In this document: positions 56,901 to 64,000 of the stretch, in pieces | How positions within the stretch are numbered: position 1 is the first letter of the stretch | How the letters are laid out: each line of letters starts with the position of its first letter | Notes under the pieces: generated by a model | The model's input: the letters and a program-made list of their open reading frames with translations, nothing else | Told to the model about the DNA's origin: nothing | Database searches by the model: none | Program-made: the position numbers and the translations under genes | DNA from: CBDDKZ01 sp965230415 | GTDB taxonomy: Bacteria; Bacteroidota; Bacteroidia; Cytophagales; JAAEPT01 | NCBI GenBank assembly: GCA_965230415.1 | Contig: CBDDKZ010000005.1 | Location: 1,240,001-1,304,000, forward strand | DNA: 64,000 nt | Direction of reading: 5' to 3'

Positions 56901-59900
56901 TGCCAAAGCAGTTATTGATTGTGTGGTCCCACCATTACTCCACAAATAAGTGTAGGGACTCGTTCCTCCTCCTGCTGTGACACTTAGCGCACCATCGTTT
57001 CCGCCGGCACAACTTATTTCATTATTTATGTTTATTGATGCTGTAACAGCACCAGGTTCGCTTACAGTACCATTAGCAACTTCAGGACCGCACCCTCCGG
57101 CATCATTCACGGTTACAGCGTAATTACCCGCATTAATATTACTAATGGTAGCTGTTGTTTCTCCATTGCTCCAGCTATAAGTATATGGTCCCGTTCCTCC
57201 GGATACGCTCGCGGTAATTTGCCCATCGCTATTTCCAAAACACGAAACATCGGTAATGGCTAAAGATATATTGAGAGAACCACTCGATGTAAGTACTTCC
57301 GTATCCTGAACAACACCGCAATTATTGGCATCGTCTACTGTTACTGTATAAGAGCTTGCAGATAGTCCAGAGATGGATGCCGTATTTTCGCCATTAGACC
57401 ATGAGTAGGTGTATGGTGAAGTACCACCCGTTACATTGGCCGTCAATGCGCCGTTACTAGATCCACAACTAAGCAATTGATCAACGTTAATAGAAACAGA
57501 CAATGCTCCGGGTTCTGTAACAAGCACTGAATTATCACTTCCTGTACAGCTACTTGCATCTGTTACTGTTACCGTATAATTGCCGGCAGTAAGTCCGCTA
57601 ACAGATGAGGTAGTTGCACTGTTGCTCCAGGCATAAGTATAAGGAGTTGTTCCACCACTTACTACTGCTGTGACCGATCCATCATTACCTCCAGTACAGC
57701 TTACATGCTGCGATATCTGCCCATCTACCACTATTGCATCGGGTTGTGTCAAAGTAATAGGCTCTGCGAACGGGCCACAACCATTATCATCCGTAACGGA
57801 AACAGTATAAGTTCCCGCTATTAAACCAGAAATACCTGCCGTAGATGCACCTGTATTCCAGGAATAATTATAAGGAGAAGTACCACCGTTTACCGAAACG
57901 CTCACTGCTCCATCACTTACTCCGTTACAGGAAACCTCCGTATCTGTATTAGTTGTAACAACAACCTGACTTGGTTCCGTCAAAGTTGTATTATCATTAA
58001 CTGCCCCACAATTATTGGCATCGTCAACTGTCACGGAATACGCACCTGCACTAAGACCACTAATCGAAGAAGTACTTGCACCGGTGTTCCAACTGATAGC
58101 ATAAGGCGTTGTTCCACCAGAAACATTTACTGTGAGTTCGCCATTGGTTCCACCAAAACAGTCTACATCCTGTACTGTACTAATACTTGCGCTTATAGCT
58201 GTGGGAGTACCAACCGAAGCGTTAACCACTTCGCTGCCTCCCTGGTTATCGGATACGGTAACAGAATAATTACCAGGAGCCAGCCCGCTTATTGTTGTAG
58301 AAGTATCATTGGTGTTAAAAGTGCTTCCGTTCGACCAAACATAAGTATAGGGTGCCGTTCCGTTTATGACAGAAACAGTCAAAGAACCGTCGCTATTGCC
58401 CGAGCAGCTAACATCACTTGAATCACTCAGTACAGCTCCAAAAGGACCGCCACTTTGAATTACCGTAAATCCATCTGAAGGGCATGAACTTACTAAGTTA
58501 CTAGAACTATGGCCTGTCCAATTGCTGGTGTTGGCAACTGCCGTTCTTAATTCGTCGGCAGTACCTGAATCCACACTTCCTATATAGGCATAATTATCCT
58601 GATGTGAGAAGGCAAGGGCATTAACCCCATCAGTTAAACCTTTGGGCAAAGCAGAACTAAAATCGTTTGAAGCATCTGCATTCCAACCAGCGACACCACC
58701 GGCAGAAGAAGAGTTGTTTTGATTTCTATTATGTACTGCATAAATCATTCTTGGATCTAAAAAATCGCCTTGGTAGGCGATTATTTGATCGCCCGATGTT
58801 CCAATATTATTTATTATATCTGTAGAAGACCAGGGATCCGTTGTTGCATTATTTTTATCATAACGGAAATAGTCACCGGCGGTCACATTGGCCGGTGCGG
58901 TAAATGTTACAGTTCCTTCTCTTGTCGTATTATTATTGTTATACCATCTATCGTCTGATTGCCAACCGGCATCCTTAAAATAAATTCTTGTACCTTCTTT
59001 TATATTCACCAAGGTGATAAATGAAAAACCATCTGTACCATCTGCGTTAAAACAGACAATAACGATATCTCCGGGATTTAATATCGTTTCAGATAAATCT
59101 CTGTTCGTAATTTCGATCGAATTAACGTACGTTTCCCCTATTGCTGGAGGGTCACTTGAAGTTATTCTTATGCGATACCCAGTTCCTTCGGGAGTTCCCA
59201 TAGGAACTGTAGTGGTAAAACTTCCCGAAGCATCTGTTGTAGCATGGGTTCCTATATCAATAGGACTACTAAAATCACCTGTTGCATCAGACAATTGTGC
59301 TGTAAGTACGTTACCTGAATTAAGGTTTCCTAAAAGCGAATAATCCACTTCAATGTTTTGCCCGGGGTTCAACAAAGTCACATCTATTGAGTTGACATAA
59401 ATGACCGGATCGGGCAAGGTAACTATAACGTCCTCTACCTCTCCATTAAATCCGCTTATACATGGATCGCTAATAGAAGTTCCTTCCTTAATGATAAAAC
59501 GCATCACCACCGCACCCGAAACAGCAGAACTTGGGAGGTTAAATGATGCCGAAGTATTTAATTGACCTGCTGCTGTAGAAGTACCTGTGCCCTGCCAAAC
59601 CAATTCGCCAGAGTTATTAATGGTATTGTCACCATTGAAGTCTATCCATATTTTATATACATAATCAATGCCGGCAGCCGGTACTTCAAAAGACATACCA
59701 AATTGATTATTTACAGACTGACTGAATCTAGAATAAGTCTTAACACTTCCCAAACCCGTATGATCCTCATATCCGTTATCGGAAGACGCAATTAAGCCCG
59801 CTTTAGGGTCACCGGTTTCAGGAAAATATATTTCACTAATATAAGTCGAACCCGTATTTCCGCTGGACGCACATTGTGAAAAAGATGCATAAGAAGACGC

Positions 59901-59933
59901 CAGAAAAAATATCAAACAATACCATTTTTTCAT
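53985..59933 (-). CDS. giant T9SS-secreted SprB-repeat protein with GEVED domain
   Basis: A 1982-residue surface or secreted protein. Residues 1-19 are a signal peptide. Residues about 40-172 are a GEVED domain (YKIWIDFNGDNTINNSGELV, GFNGEVEDVIVTLP). About 178-275 is an Ig-like domain (NPGQNIEVDYSLLGN, GYRIRITSSDPP). About 283-495 is a beta domain (FNADGTDGFSFITLVNIKEG). Residues about 505-1830 contain 17 tandem SprB repeats of about 77-80 residues, each with a xxSCxGxxDG start, a SGGTxPYxYxWSNG core and a VTDANxC end. The C terminus holds a type A T9SS domain (DIYPNPVSDQLFIQLS). SprB of Flavobacterium is a mobile gliding adhesin. This one is much shorter, so an adhesin role is likely but gliding is unproven. 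Confidence 0.92.
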   Translation of the reverse strand: MKKWYCLIFFLASSYASFSQCASSGNTGSTYISEIYFPETGDPKAGLIASSDNGYEDHTGLGSVKTYSRFSQSVNNQFGMSFEVPAAGIDYVYKIWIDFNGDNTINNSGELVWQGTGTSTAAGQLNTSASFNLPSSAVSGAVVMRFIIKEGTSISDPCISGFNGEVEDVIVTLPDPVIYVNSIDVTLLNPGQNIEVDYSLLGNLNSGNVLTAQLSDATGDFSSPIDIGTHATTDASGSFTTTVPMGTPEGTGYRIRITSSDPPAIGETYVNSIEITNRDLSETILNPGDIVIVCFNADGTDGFSFITLVNIKEGTRIYFKDAGWQSDDRWYNNNNTTREGTVTFTAPANVTAGDYFRYDKNNATTDPWSSTDIINNIGTSGDQIIAYQGDFLDPRMIYAVHNRNQNNSSSAGGVAGWNADASNDFSSALPKGLTDGVNALAFSHQDNYAYIGSVDSGTADELRTAVANTSNWTGHSSSNLVSSCPSDGFTVIQSGGPFGAVLSDSSDVSCSGNSDGSLTVSVINGTAPYTYVWSNGSTFNTNDTSTTISGLAPGNYSVTVSDNQGGSEVVNASVGTPTAISASISTVQDVDCFGGTNGELTVNVSGGTTPYAISWNTGASTSSISGLSAGAYSVTVDDANNCGAVNDNTTLTEPSQVVVTTNTDTEVSCNGVSDGAVSVSVNGGTSPYNYSWNTGASTAGISGLIAGTYTVSVTDDNGCGPFAEPITLTQPDAIVVDGQISQHVSCTGGNDGSVTAVVSGGTTPYTYAWSNSATTSSVSGLTAGNYTVTVTDASSCTGSDNSVLVTEPGALSVSINVDQLLSCGSSNGALTANVTGGTSPYTYSWSNGENTASISGLSASSYTVTVDDANNCGVVQDTEVLTSSGSLNISLAITDVSCFGNSDGQITASVSGGTGPYTYSWSNGETTATISNINAGNYAVTVNDAGGCGPEVANGTVSEPGAVTASININNEISCAGGNDGALSVTAGGGTSPYTYLWSNGGTTQSITALAAATYGVQVTDAGGCHSAMEQQVLNDGASVTASINIDNEISCAGRNDGALSVTAGGGTSPYTYLWSNGGTTQSITALAAATYGVQVTDADGCHSAMEQQVLNDGASVTASITTDNEISCVGNDGALSATVSGGATPYTYLWSNGATTSSITGLVQGNYTLTVTDANACVSNQASTNLTSSGLLSATAQVDNHVSCAAGTDGTLSVSINGGQAPFTYLWSNGATTSSLSGASAGIYSVQVTDANNCSTTSNQVEVTAPAAIAVSLIIDNQISCAGLSDAALHVEASGGTSPYSYTWSNGATTSSISNAGAGNYNVVVVDANGCAQLSATESITEPGAISAVVNEVSAITCAGSNNGVLQAEVSGGTSPYQITWSTGANGVQISGLGAGSYNFSVNDANNCSSLSNTVSLTEPSAITGTIQVDQAILCNGDANGSLTSSISGGSTPYNYVWSNGESTASISGLEAGNYSLVVTDANGCPSPVMATTLSEPSMITIEEEIIQTIACSADKGIIGVNVSGGSSPYSYLWNNNATGSQISDLDAGSYNVVVTDAHNCSATSETIVLTSPNLLNASIAVFNHVTCNGGSDGLASVNVSGGQAPYTYLWSNGGTSPFASNLPAGEVTVEISDASGCATPTVVIGQINQPEAIQATAEVIQHVSCFNGNDGIVTVSLVNGQAPFSYLWNNGASTAQVSALNIGNYSTTVVDANGCVGQSTSVQVMQPEALHIDLSVDQEISCYNSNDGALSVSANGGTAPYTYSWSNGVTTAVNTGLSEGIYVVEVNDANNCGVVNQSVLLEEPGAQVAHAGSDQLFEYRDSTFMEASEPSAGQGTWTQLAGETLTIHDINDPHTEVSGFDIGEYLLVWSVGSESCGSSDTVKIVVTVISGNSDVAGHAEMDIYPNPVSDQLFIQLSNEHEIIGVELINDIGVMELLELQYSGNTVKVESLNKPAGTYILLIHTDNGLYTRRVNLLGSSD
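56578..57039 (-). repeat. near-identical tandem SprB-repeat units
   Basis: Two adjacent units with a period of exactly 231 bp (77 codons) start at 56578 and 56809. They differ at only about six or seven positions, while other units in the gene are far more diverged. They encode the seventh and eighth SprB repeats. This marks a recent unequal-crossover or slippage duplication. Confidence 0.88.
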
Positions 59934-60223
59934 TTGATTAATTCCTTTAATGTATTATTTTATACGTGGCCTTGTATACGTCGGTTTATGTACTGGGAAT
60001 TTCTCCTATAAAAATAGGTGATAACACCTATCTCATTAGTTAGTACCAAATCAAAGAATTTCTTAGGTACTTAAATGAATAGTAAAATTTTTTTACTTGT
60101 ATTAACAAAAGGGGGTATTATTGTATGATGTTCATATTTGTGCTCATAATTAGCACATTAGGAAGACAGGCCCTAGCTGTTGGAATATGGAATTTTAATT
60201 TCTTATCTAATTGAATGGATAGC
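59934..60223. other. gene-free gap upstream of the SprB-repeat gene
   Basis: About 290 AT-rich bases, presumably the promoter region of the SprB-repeat gene. It contains short imperfect inverted repeats such as TGTGCTCATAATTAGCACA near 60139-60157 (TGTGC-TNNTAATTA-GCACA). No gene seen. Confidence 0.4.
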
Positions 60224-60787
60224 TTATTCCGCATCTTTTACTTTTTGAGCATCTTTACAATCCTCCATATGCTTGTCTAAGGCTTCTTTATTGTACCATA
60301 ATTGGTCTTTTTCACTAAGCTTTGAATTAATGAGATTAATCACATCGGCGACCTCTTGCAGGTAATAATTGCTCACTAAAACTTCTTTTACGCCGCCTTT
60401 ATTTTTGAATTTCACTTTGAATTGTGTCCCGTCCGCCATACAAGGGTTATGGTATTTGCTTTTTAAGGCCGTATAATCCTTGCTGACGAGGGTTTTTAAT
60501 TCTTCGTCGATGGCCATTTTGTGAGCAAATATCAGTGAATCTTCCTTATTCCCAATTAGGTATTTTTCAAAACGATTGCCCGACAAAACATAACGATGCC
60601 TGCGTACTCTAAAGCTCATCTCTTCCAAGCTAATTTCGTAATCAATGGTGCTCTTTTTACTTCCATCTACGGTATTTGGTTCTGGGGAAATGGCCGGTTT
60701 ATTAGCCGATTTACACGAAAACACACCTATTAATAAGCATAAAAAGAAATTTAGTCTTACAAAACGTTTCATTCTTTTGAATTTCAT
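60224..60787 (-). CDS. hypothetical lipoprotein
   Basis: A 187-residue protein, or 182 from the second Met codon (60772). It has a lipoprotein signal (FVRLNFFLCLLIGVFSC, Cys near 25). The mature part is polar and helical, with conserved-looking blocks SFRVRRHRYVLSGNRFEKYL and KYHNPCMADGTQFKVKFKNKG, and it ends in a Lys/Asp-rich tail. No family recognised. It stands alone; the gap between it and the M61 peptidase gene contains a candidate small RNA. Confidence 0.7.
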   Translation of the reverse strand: MKFKRMKRFVRLNFFLCLLIGVFSCKSANKPAISPEPNTVDGSKKSTIDYEISLEEMSFRVRRHRYVLSGNRFEKYLIGNKEDSLIFAHKMAIDEELKTLVSKDYTALKSKYHNPCMADGTQFKVKFKNKGGVKEVLVSNYYLQEVADVINLINSKLSEKDQLWYNKEALDKHMEDCKDAQKVKDAE

Positions 60788-60992
60788 GGGCCAATTATCT
60801 AATTGTGAAAAATACCCACCTAATCTACCCTTTATTCCTTAAAAAATCAATTTTATTTGAAACGACCATTGTGTACGTTAAAACGTTGCAGATAAAATAT
60901 TCTTTAGTTCTGAAATGGTTATTATTTATAGAAAAAATGACTTATTCCAAATAAAATTCCTGATTTTTCATGACTTTCTCAAAAATTATAGC

Positions 60993-61075
60993 TACTTTTG
61001 AGTTCATAACCCTTTACGGGGTTAAGTTGGGTTCTAAAAATGGGTTAGCGTCGTCCTGACGCTGCCTATTTTTTT
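60993..61075 (+). ncRNA. candidate small RNA with promoter and terminator
   Basis: TACTTTTG (60993-61000) fits the -7 element TAnnTTTG, although no TTTG is seen at the matching -33. About 70 bases follow, rich in AACCC/GGGTT-type complementary words (AACCCTTTACGGGGTT, then GTTGGGTTC and ATGGGTTAG). They end in the hairpin AGCGTC-GTCCT-GACGCT (61047-61063) with seven T at 61069-61075. This is the layout of a short stand-alone transcript ending at an intrinsic terminator. The same hairpin might instead end the M61 gene on the other strand, but its T run is on the plus side. Confidence 0.45.
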
Positions 61076-61080
61076 GTTTA

Positions 61081-62787
61081 TCAACCAAGCCACTTCCTAC
61101 GATTCTCTATTTGTTCTTTTGTAGATTCTTTTACTAATGTAACTACTCTGCTATGAAAGTGAGACCCTTCAAGGTTAACAGAAACAGTTTTTTCCCTTCC
61201 AAATCGATTGATCGTCATAACACATTCTTGTTCATCAAACACTTTCAAGTAACTTGAAGTCACTTCTTTTCCATTAATTTTCAGAACTTTATCTTTAACA
61301 CTTAGGTAATTGAATGCATCACTATCTTCTGCTATTTGTATAACTTCACAGGTATCTCCCGTTAAGCGAAGCTTAACACCCGTTTTGGCTTCAAATAAAT
61401 TGTCATTCTCTCTTAACTGATAGTCTAAGCCAAAAAGCGGAAGTAATTCAATGAGTTCATCATCCAAAGATCGTGTTCCACAAACATAATCATCAATATA
61501 ATCACCCCATGACAGTCCGGTTGCATCATACAACACTTCCTGATAAGTATATATTGAATACCCTGAGTAAGATTCATCACTTTTGAATTCTTCCCACATC
61601 AACCTAAGCACATGATCGAGACTCTTCTCGAAATTCGTAGCAATACGTATTTTCAAATCCAAAAGCAAAGCAACCAATGCCCCTTTTATATAAATAGAAA
61701 CTTTCCTGCCCGGTACACCGGGCTTATAACCATCGAGCCATAAATCATGAGAAGAATCAACCAGGTTTGCTTTATCATGCCCCGGATTATCATAATGACG
61801 CTTTAAATAAAGGTTCAACTCATCGAGGTATTCTTCTATGGAAAACACCCCTGATCTTTTTAGCATTAAATCACCATAATAAGTAGTAATACCCTCAGCT
61901 ATAAAACCAGACTCGAAACATTGCTCTCTAGTTAAATTTGGCTGAATTAGATAATCAGGCATCATTCTTGTCACATTCCAGGTATGAAAAAGTTCATGAG
62001 ATGCTATTCCCAACATGTCTTTGTATTGTTGACCGGAAAAAGCCGTTTTATCGGGTCCCAAGGTAATTACCGTTGAAAAGGCGTGTTCAACACCGTGATA
62101 ATGTTTGTAAGGCAATAACTGAATAAGGAAATGGTATTCATTACATGGAAATTCCTCAAAAAGTGCTATTTGTTCCTTACTAAACGCCTCAAAGTCTTTA
62201 ATAAAGGAATCCGGATCAATAGAAACAACGGTATTAAACCATACATAAAAGTTTGTTTGACCTATTTGATAGTTGAATAACTTTAAGTTTTCACTCGCTA
62301 TTAAAGGAGAATCATACAATTCGCGCAAGTTATTGGCTTTAAAAATATTGTCACCTTCCTTCTTTAGCGCTGTCGCAACTTTGTAGGATTCGGGAATTTT
62401 CAACTCAATTGTTATTGGCTCATCTTTGTGATATTCATGAAATATGATGCAATTAATAAAATTAAGATATAATTGTTCGTCGTCGAGCCATGAGCCTCCA
62501 GCATCCATTTGAAAAGCATAAAAATCATAGGAAAGTATTAATTCTCCCTCTTCCAATTCCAACGCCCAGTCGTGCGTATACAATTTCCCTAAATCAGGCG
62601 ACACGTCTTTTCCATTGAAAAGAGCCTTTATGGGATACACATACTGTGCATAATTCGCCATCTCATACCTACCGGGGCGCCAGCTTGGTAAATAAAAATA
62701 TTGCCAACCCGGAGTTAAAATGCTTAAATGGAGATCGAAACGGACACGATGAGTCAGTGGATTATCAAAACTTACTATTATTTTCAT
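61081..62787 (-). CDS. M61-family glycyl aminopeptidase-like protein with PDZ domain
   Basis: 568 residues from the ATG at 62787, which fits the usual family N terminus (MKIIVSFDNPLTHRVRFDLH); the open frame to 62829 adds 14 unlikely residues. An N-terminal beta domain (1-160) includes YLPSWRPGRYEMANYAQY. The zinc site is HELFHTWNV (about 260-268) with the third ligand in FIAEGITTYYGDL (about 287-299). A C-terminal PDZ-like domain spans about 465-535 (VKDKVLKINGKEVTS). No signal peptide is present, so it is likely cytoplasmic, as for many bacterial M61 members. Family enzymes prefer N-terminal Gly or Ala. It is divergent from rpmH. Confidence 0.9.
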   Translation of the reverse strand: MKIIVSFDNPLTHRVRFDLHLSILTPGWQYFYLPSWRPGRYEMANYAQYVYPIKALFNGKDVSPDLGKLYTHDWALELEEGELILSYDFYAFQMDAGGSWLDDEQLYLNFINCIIFHEYHKDEPITIELKIPESYKVATALKKEGDNIFKANNLRELYDSPLIASENLKLFNYQIGQTNFYVWFNTVVSIDPDSFIKDFEAFSKEQIALFEEFPCNEYHFLIQLLPYKHYHGVEHAFSTVITLGPDKTAFSGQQYKDMLGIASHELFHTWNVTRMMPDYLIQPNLTREQCFESGFIAEGITTYYGDLMLKRSGVFSIEEYLDELNLYLKRHYDNPGHDKANLVDSSHDLWLDGYKPGVPGRKVSIYIKGALVALLLDLKIRIATNFEKSLDHVLRLMWEEFKSDESYSGYSIYTYQEVLYDATGLSWGDYIDDYVCGTRSLDDELIELLPLFGLDYQLRENDNLFEAKTGVKLRLTGDTCEVIQIAEDSDAFNYLSVKDKVLKINGKEVTSSYLKVFDEQECVMTINRFGREKTVSVNLEGSHFHSRVVTLVKESTKEQIENRRKWLG

Positions 62788-62858
62788 GTTCAAAAGAGAC
62801 TTACCTATAATATCATCAAAGATAATCAAGTGTATCTTTAATTTCTCTTGTTTTAAGA

Positions 62859-62889
62859 TTTGAATTCTAAAAAAAGGTCCTTACCTTTG
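62859..62889 (+). promoter_or_regulatory. rpmH promoter (Bacteroidota type)
   Basis: TTTG (62859-62862), 19 bases, TACCTTTG (62882-62889). This is the same -33/-7 pair and spacing as the rRNA promoter at 13735-13766. The start of transcription would fall around 62896, about 18 bases before the rpmH ATG. Confidence 0.8.
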
Positions 62890-62913
62890 TGAGCTCTTTA
62901 AAAAGGAAGACAG

Positions 62914-63069
62914 ATGAAAAGAACGTATCAGCCATCAAATCGTAAGCGTAAAAACAAACACGGGTTTCGTGAACGTATGTCTAGCGTATCTGGTCGTGCA
63001 GTTTTGGCCAGAAGAAGAAAAAAAGGAAGAAAAAAATTAACAGTATCCGACGAGAAGAAGGGCAAGTAA
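62914..63069 (+). CDS. rpmH: 50S ribosomal protein L34
   Basis: A 51-residue basic protein that begins MKRTYQPSNRKRKNKHGFR and continues with RMSSVSGRAVLARRRKKGRK, the L34 signature. It ends in an extended tail LTVSDEKKGK. A purine-rich GGAAG ribosome-binding site lies 7 bases before the ATG. The gene is followed 55 bases later by rnpA, the classical rpmH-rnpA pairing found near replication origins in many bacteria. No dnaA is visible here. Confidence 0.97.
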   Translation: MKRTYQPSNRKRKNKHGFRERMSSVSGRAVLARRRKKGRKKLTVSDEKKGK

Positions 63070-63124
63070 TTGGTTAGTAAATTCGTTTACTCGTCCTAAC
63101 TATCTTCTTGAAGGGAAAATTGGT

Positions 63125-63511
63125 ATGCCAATAAATCTCGAAAGGAAGCAATTTAGCAAAGACGAGCGACTTTGTAATAAAAGAATTATACAGGAGCTTT
63201 TTAATGAAGGCTCCTCTTTTTTTGTTCACCCCTTTCAGGTCAGGCATTTGCCTGTTGAGGATTTCAATTGCCATAAAGTTTTAATAAGTGTACCCAAACG
63301 CAAATTTAAGCGAGCCGTTGATCGCCATTGGATAAGCAGGCGCATTCGAGAAGCCTATCGTCTTAATAAACACCTCATTTATGAGCAGAAACCTACAGAC
63401 GTACCCTATGCTGCAATAGGCTTAATCTATGTAGGCAAAAAAAAAGAACCCTATCAACGAATCGAAAATAAACTAAAATCGTGTTTAGCACGTTTATATA
63501 ATCCGGCATAA
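63125..63511 (+). CDS. rnpA: ribonuclease P protein component
   Basis: This 128-residue basic protein binds the RNase P RNA and helps remove tRNA 5' leaders. The family core KRAVDRHWISRRIREAYR (about residues 61-78), the RNR-type motif, is clear and is preceded by VLISVPKRKF. An N-terminal ERKQFSKDERL block also fits. It follows rpmH and precedes the S41 peptidase gene by 14 bases, suggesting one transcript from the rpmH promoter. Confidence 0.93.
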   Translation: MPINLERKQFSKDERLCNKRIIQELFNEGSSFFVHPFQVRHLPVEDFNCHKVLISVPKRKFKRAVDRHWISRRIREAYRLNKHLIYEQKPTDVPYAAIGLIYVGKKKEPYQRIENKLKSCLARLYNPA

Positions 63512-63525
63512 TCTTATTTTAAGGT

Positions 63526-64000
63526 ATGAAACGACGATTAGGTAGAGTTACCCTTCTGTTTTTGCTCATTACGAGCACAGGTTTTCTGGTCTCATTTGAC
63601 ACTCCCAACGAACGTTATTTTGATATTGCAAAAAACATGGAAATATTGTCTTCTGTCTATGCAGAAGTTAATCGCTACTATGTTGATGATGTAGACCCAA
63701 ATGCATTAATGAAAACGGGAATAGACGCCATGCTGGCATCTCTTGACCCCTACACAAATTACATTCCGGAGGACGATATCGAAGACTTTCGTTTTATGTC
63801 TACCGGACAATACGGAGGTATCGGGGCCATGATTGGCAACCGAGAAAACAAAATCACGATACTGATGCCTTACAAGGGCTTTCCCGCTTACAACGCCGGG
63901 TTAAAAATAGGAGATGAATTAATCGAAATCGACGGACAAAATGTGGAGGGCAAAAAGACCAGCGAAATAAGTAAACTACTCAAGGGACAGGCTGGGACCG
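63526..64000 (+). CDS. S41-family carboxy-terminal processing peptidase (3' truncated by window edge)
   Basis: The first 158 residues are visible. A signal or anchor segment (LGRVTLLFLLITSTGFLVSF) is followed by the S41 N-terminal helical region (VYAEVNRYYVDDVDPNALMK, GIDAMLASLDPYTNYIPEDD). Then comes the start of the PDZ domain (GQYGGIGAMIG, AYNAGLKIGDELIEIDGQNV). This is the layout of CtpA-type tail-specific periplasmic proteases. The catalytic Ser/Lys region lies beyond the window. The ATG at 63526 is the only start giving the signal segment. Confidence 0.9.
   Translation, partial: MKRRLGRVTLLFLLITSTGFLVSFDTPNERYFDIAKNMEILSSVYAEVNRYYVDDVDPNALMKTGIDAMLASLDPYTNYIPEDDIEDFRFMSTGQYGGIGAMIGNRENKITILMPYKGFPAYNAGLKIGDELIEIDGQNVEGKKTSEISKLLKGQAGT

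Noticed and set aside
54480..58450. Regularly spaced repeats that could look like a CRISPR array
   Set aside because: The period is about 231-240 bp, in frame, and encodes SprB protein repeats; there are no 20-40 bp repeats with spacers and no cas genes.
62914..63511. Replication origin beside rpmH-rnpA
   Set aside because: No dnaA gene, DnaA-box cluster or AT-rich unwinding element is visible nearby in the window.

Overview
The window looks like a chromosomal segment of a Bacteroidota bacterium, most likely of the Cytophagia type. The evidence is: type IX secretion (T9SS) C-terminal sorting domains, a giant SprB-repeat/GEVED adhesin-like protein, a cbb3 oxidase locus of the form ccoS-ccoN/O fusion-ccoQ-ccoP-ccoG-ccoH-safE, many short signal peptides and lipoboxes, weak Shine-Dalgarno sequences, and promoters of the Bacteroidota TTTG-N19-TAnnTTTG type. 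I cannot assign a genus from the sequence alone.

Layout. 1-2022 (+): end of a DoxX/BT_3928-type protein, an oligopeptide-type ABC permease and shikimate kinase, all overlapping. 2032-4135 (-): a lipoprotein and an outer-membrane beta-barrel protein. 4430-6247 (-): a T9SS-secreted GH16 glucanase. 6747-8017 (-): a T9SS-secreted protein gene broken by one in-frame TGA and one frameshift. 8352-13766 (-): a complete rRNA operon (promoter, 16S, tRNA-Ile, tRNA-Ala, 23S, 5S, terminator). 13992-16114 (-): a Crp/Fnr regulator and a secreted protein. 16331-20091 (-): an imelysin / di-heme oxidoreductase / imelysin operon, probably for iron acquisition. 20368-24446 (+): a lipoprotein, an MBOAT acyltransferase and an AlgJ/AlgX-like protein, an exopolysaccharide O-acetylation module. 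24558-27450 (+): an SDR/DUF2867 protein and the ammonium transporter Amt. 27588-28943 (-): an unrecognised lipoprotein. 29409-30776 (-): an IS110-family transposase. 31363-36475 (-): an M20 amidohydrolase, a SPOR-domain protein and SecA, tightly packed.

36780-46206 is the accessory heart of the window. A LuxR-type regulator is followed by a compact five-gene operon (37627-42343) encoding envelope proteins that I cannot assign to any known system. This faces a hybrid histidine kinase plus a small STAS-like protein on the other strand. The junction between the two was duplicated (172-bp direct repeats exactly 2000 bp apart), and an IS4-group element with a 13-bp target duplication then landed between the copies.

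46412-52831 (-) is the respiratory locus: ccoS, ccoNO, ccoQ, ccoP, ccoG, ccoH, a SafE-like membrane protein and QueD/PTPS. 53242-53921 (+) is a decayed small secreted protein gene. 53985-59933 (-) is the 1982-residue SprB-repeat protein with 17 repeats. 60224-62787 (-) holds a lipoprotein and an M61 peptidase with a candidate small RNA between them. 62914-64000 (+) holds rpmH, rnpA and the start of a C-terminal processing peptidase.

Besides genes, a 54-bp nested palindrome occurs four times in intergenic gaps between 25985 and 31360, always in the same orientation. It is the most clearly structured non-coding signal in the window.
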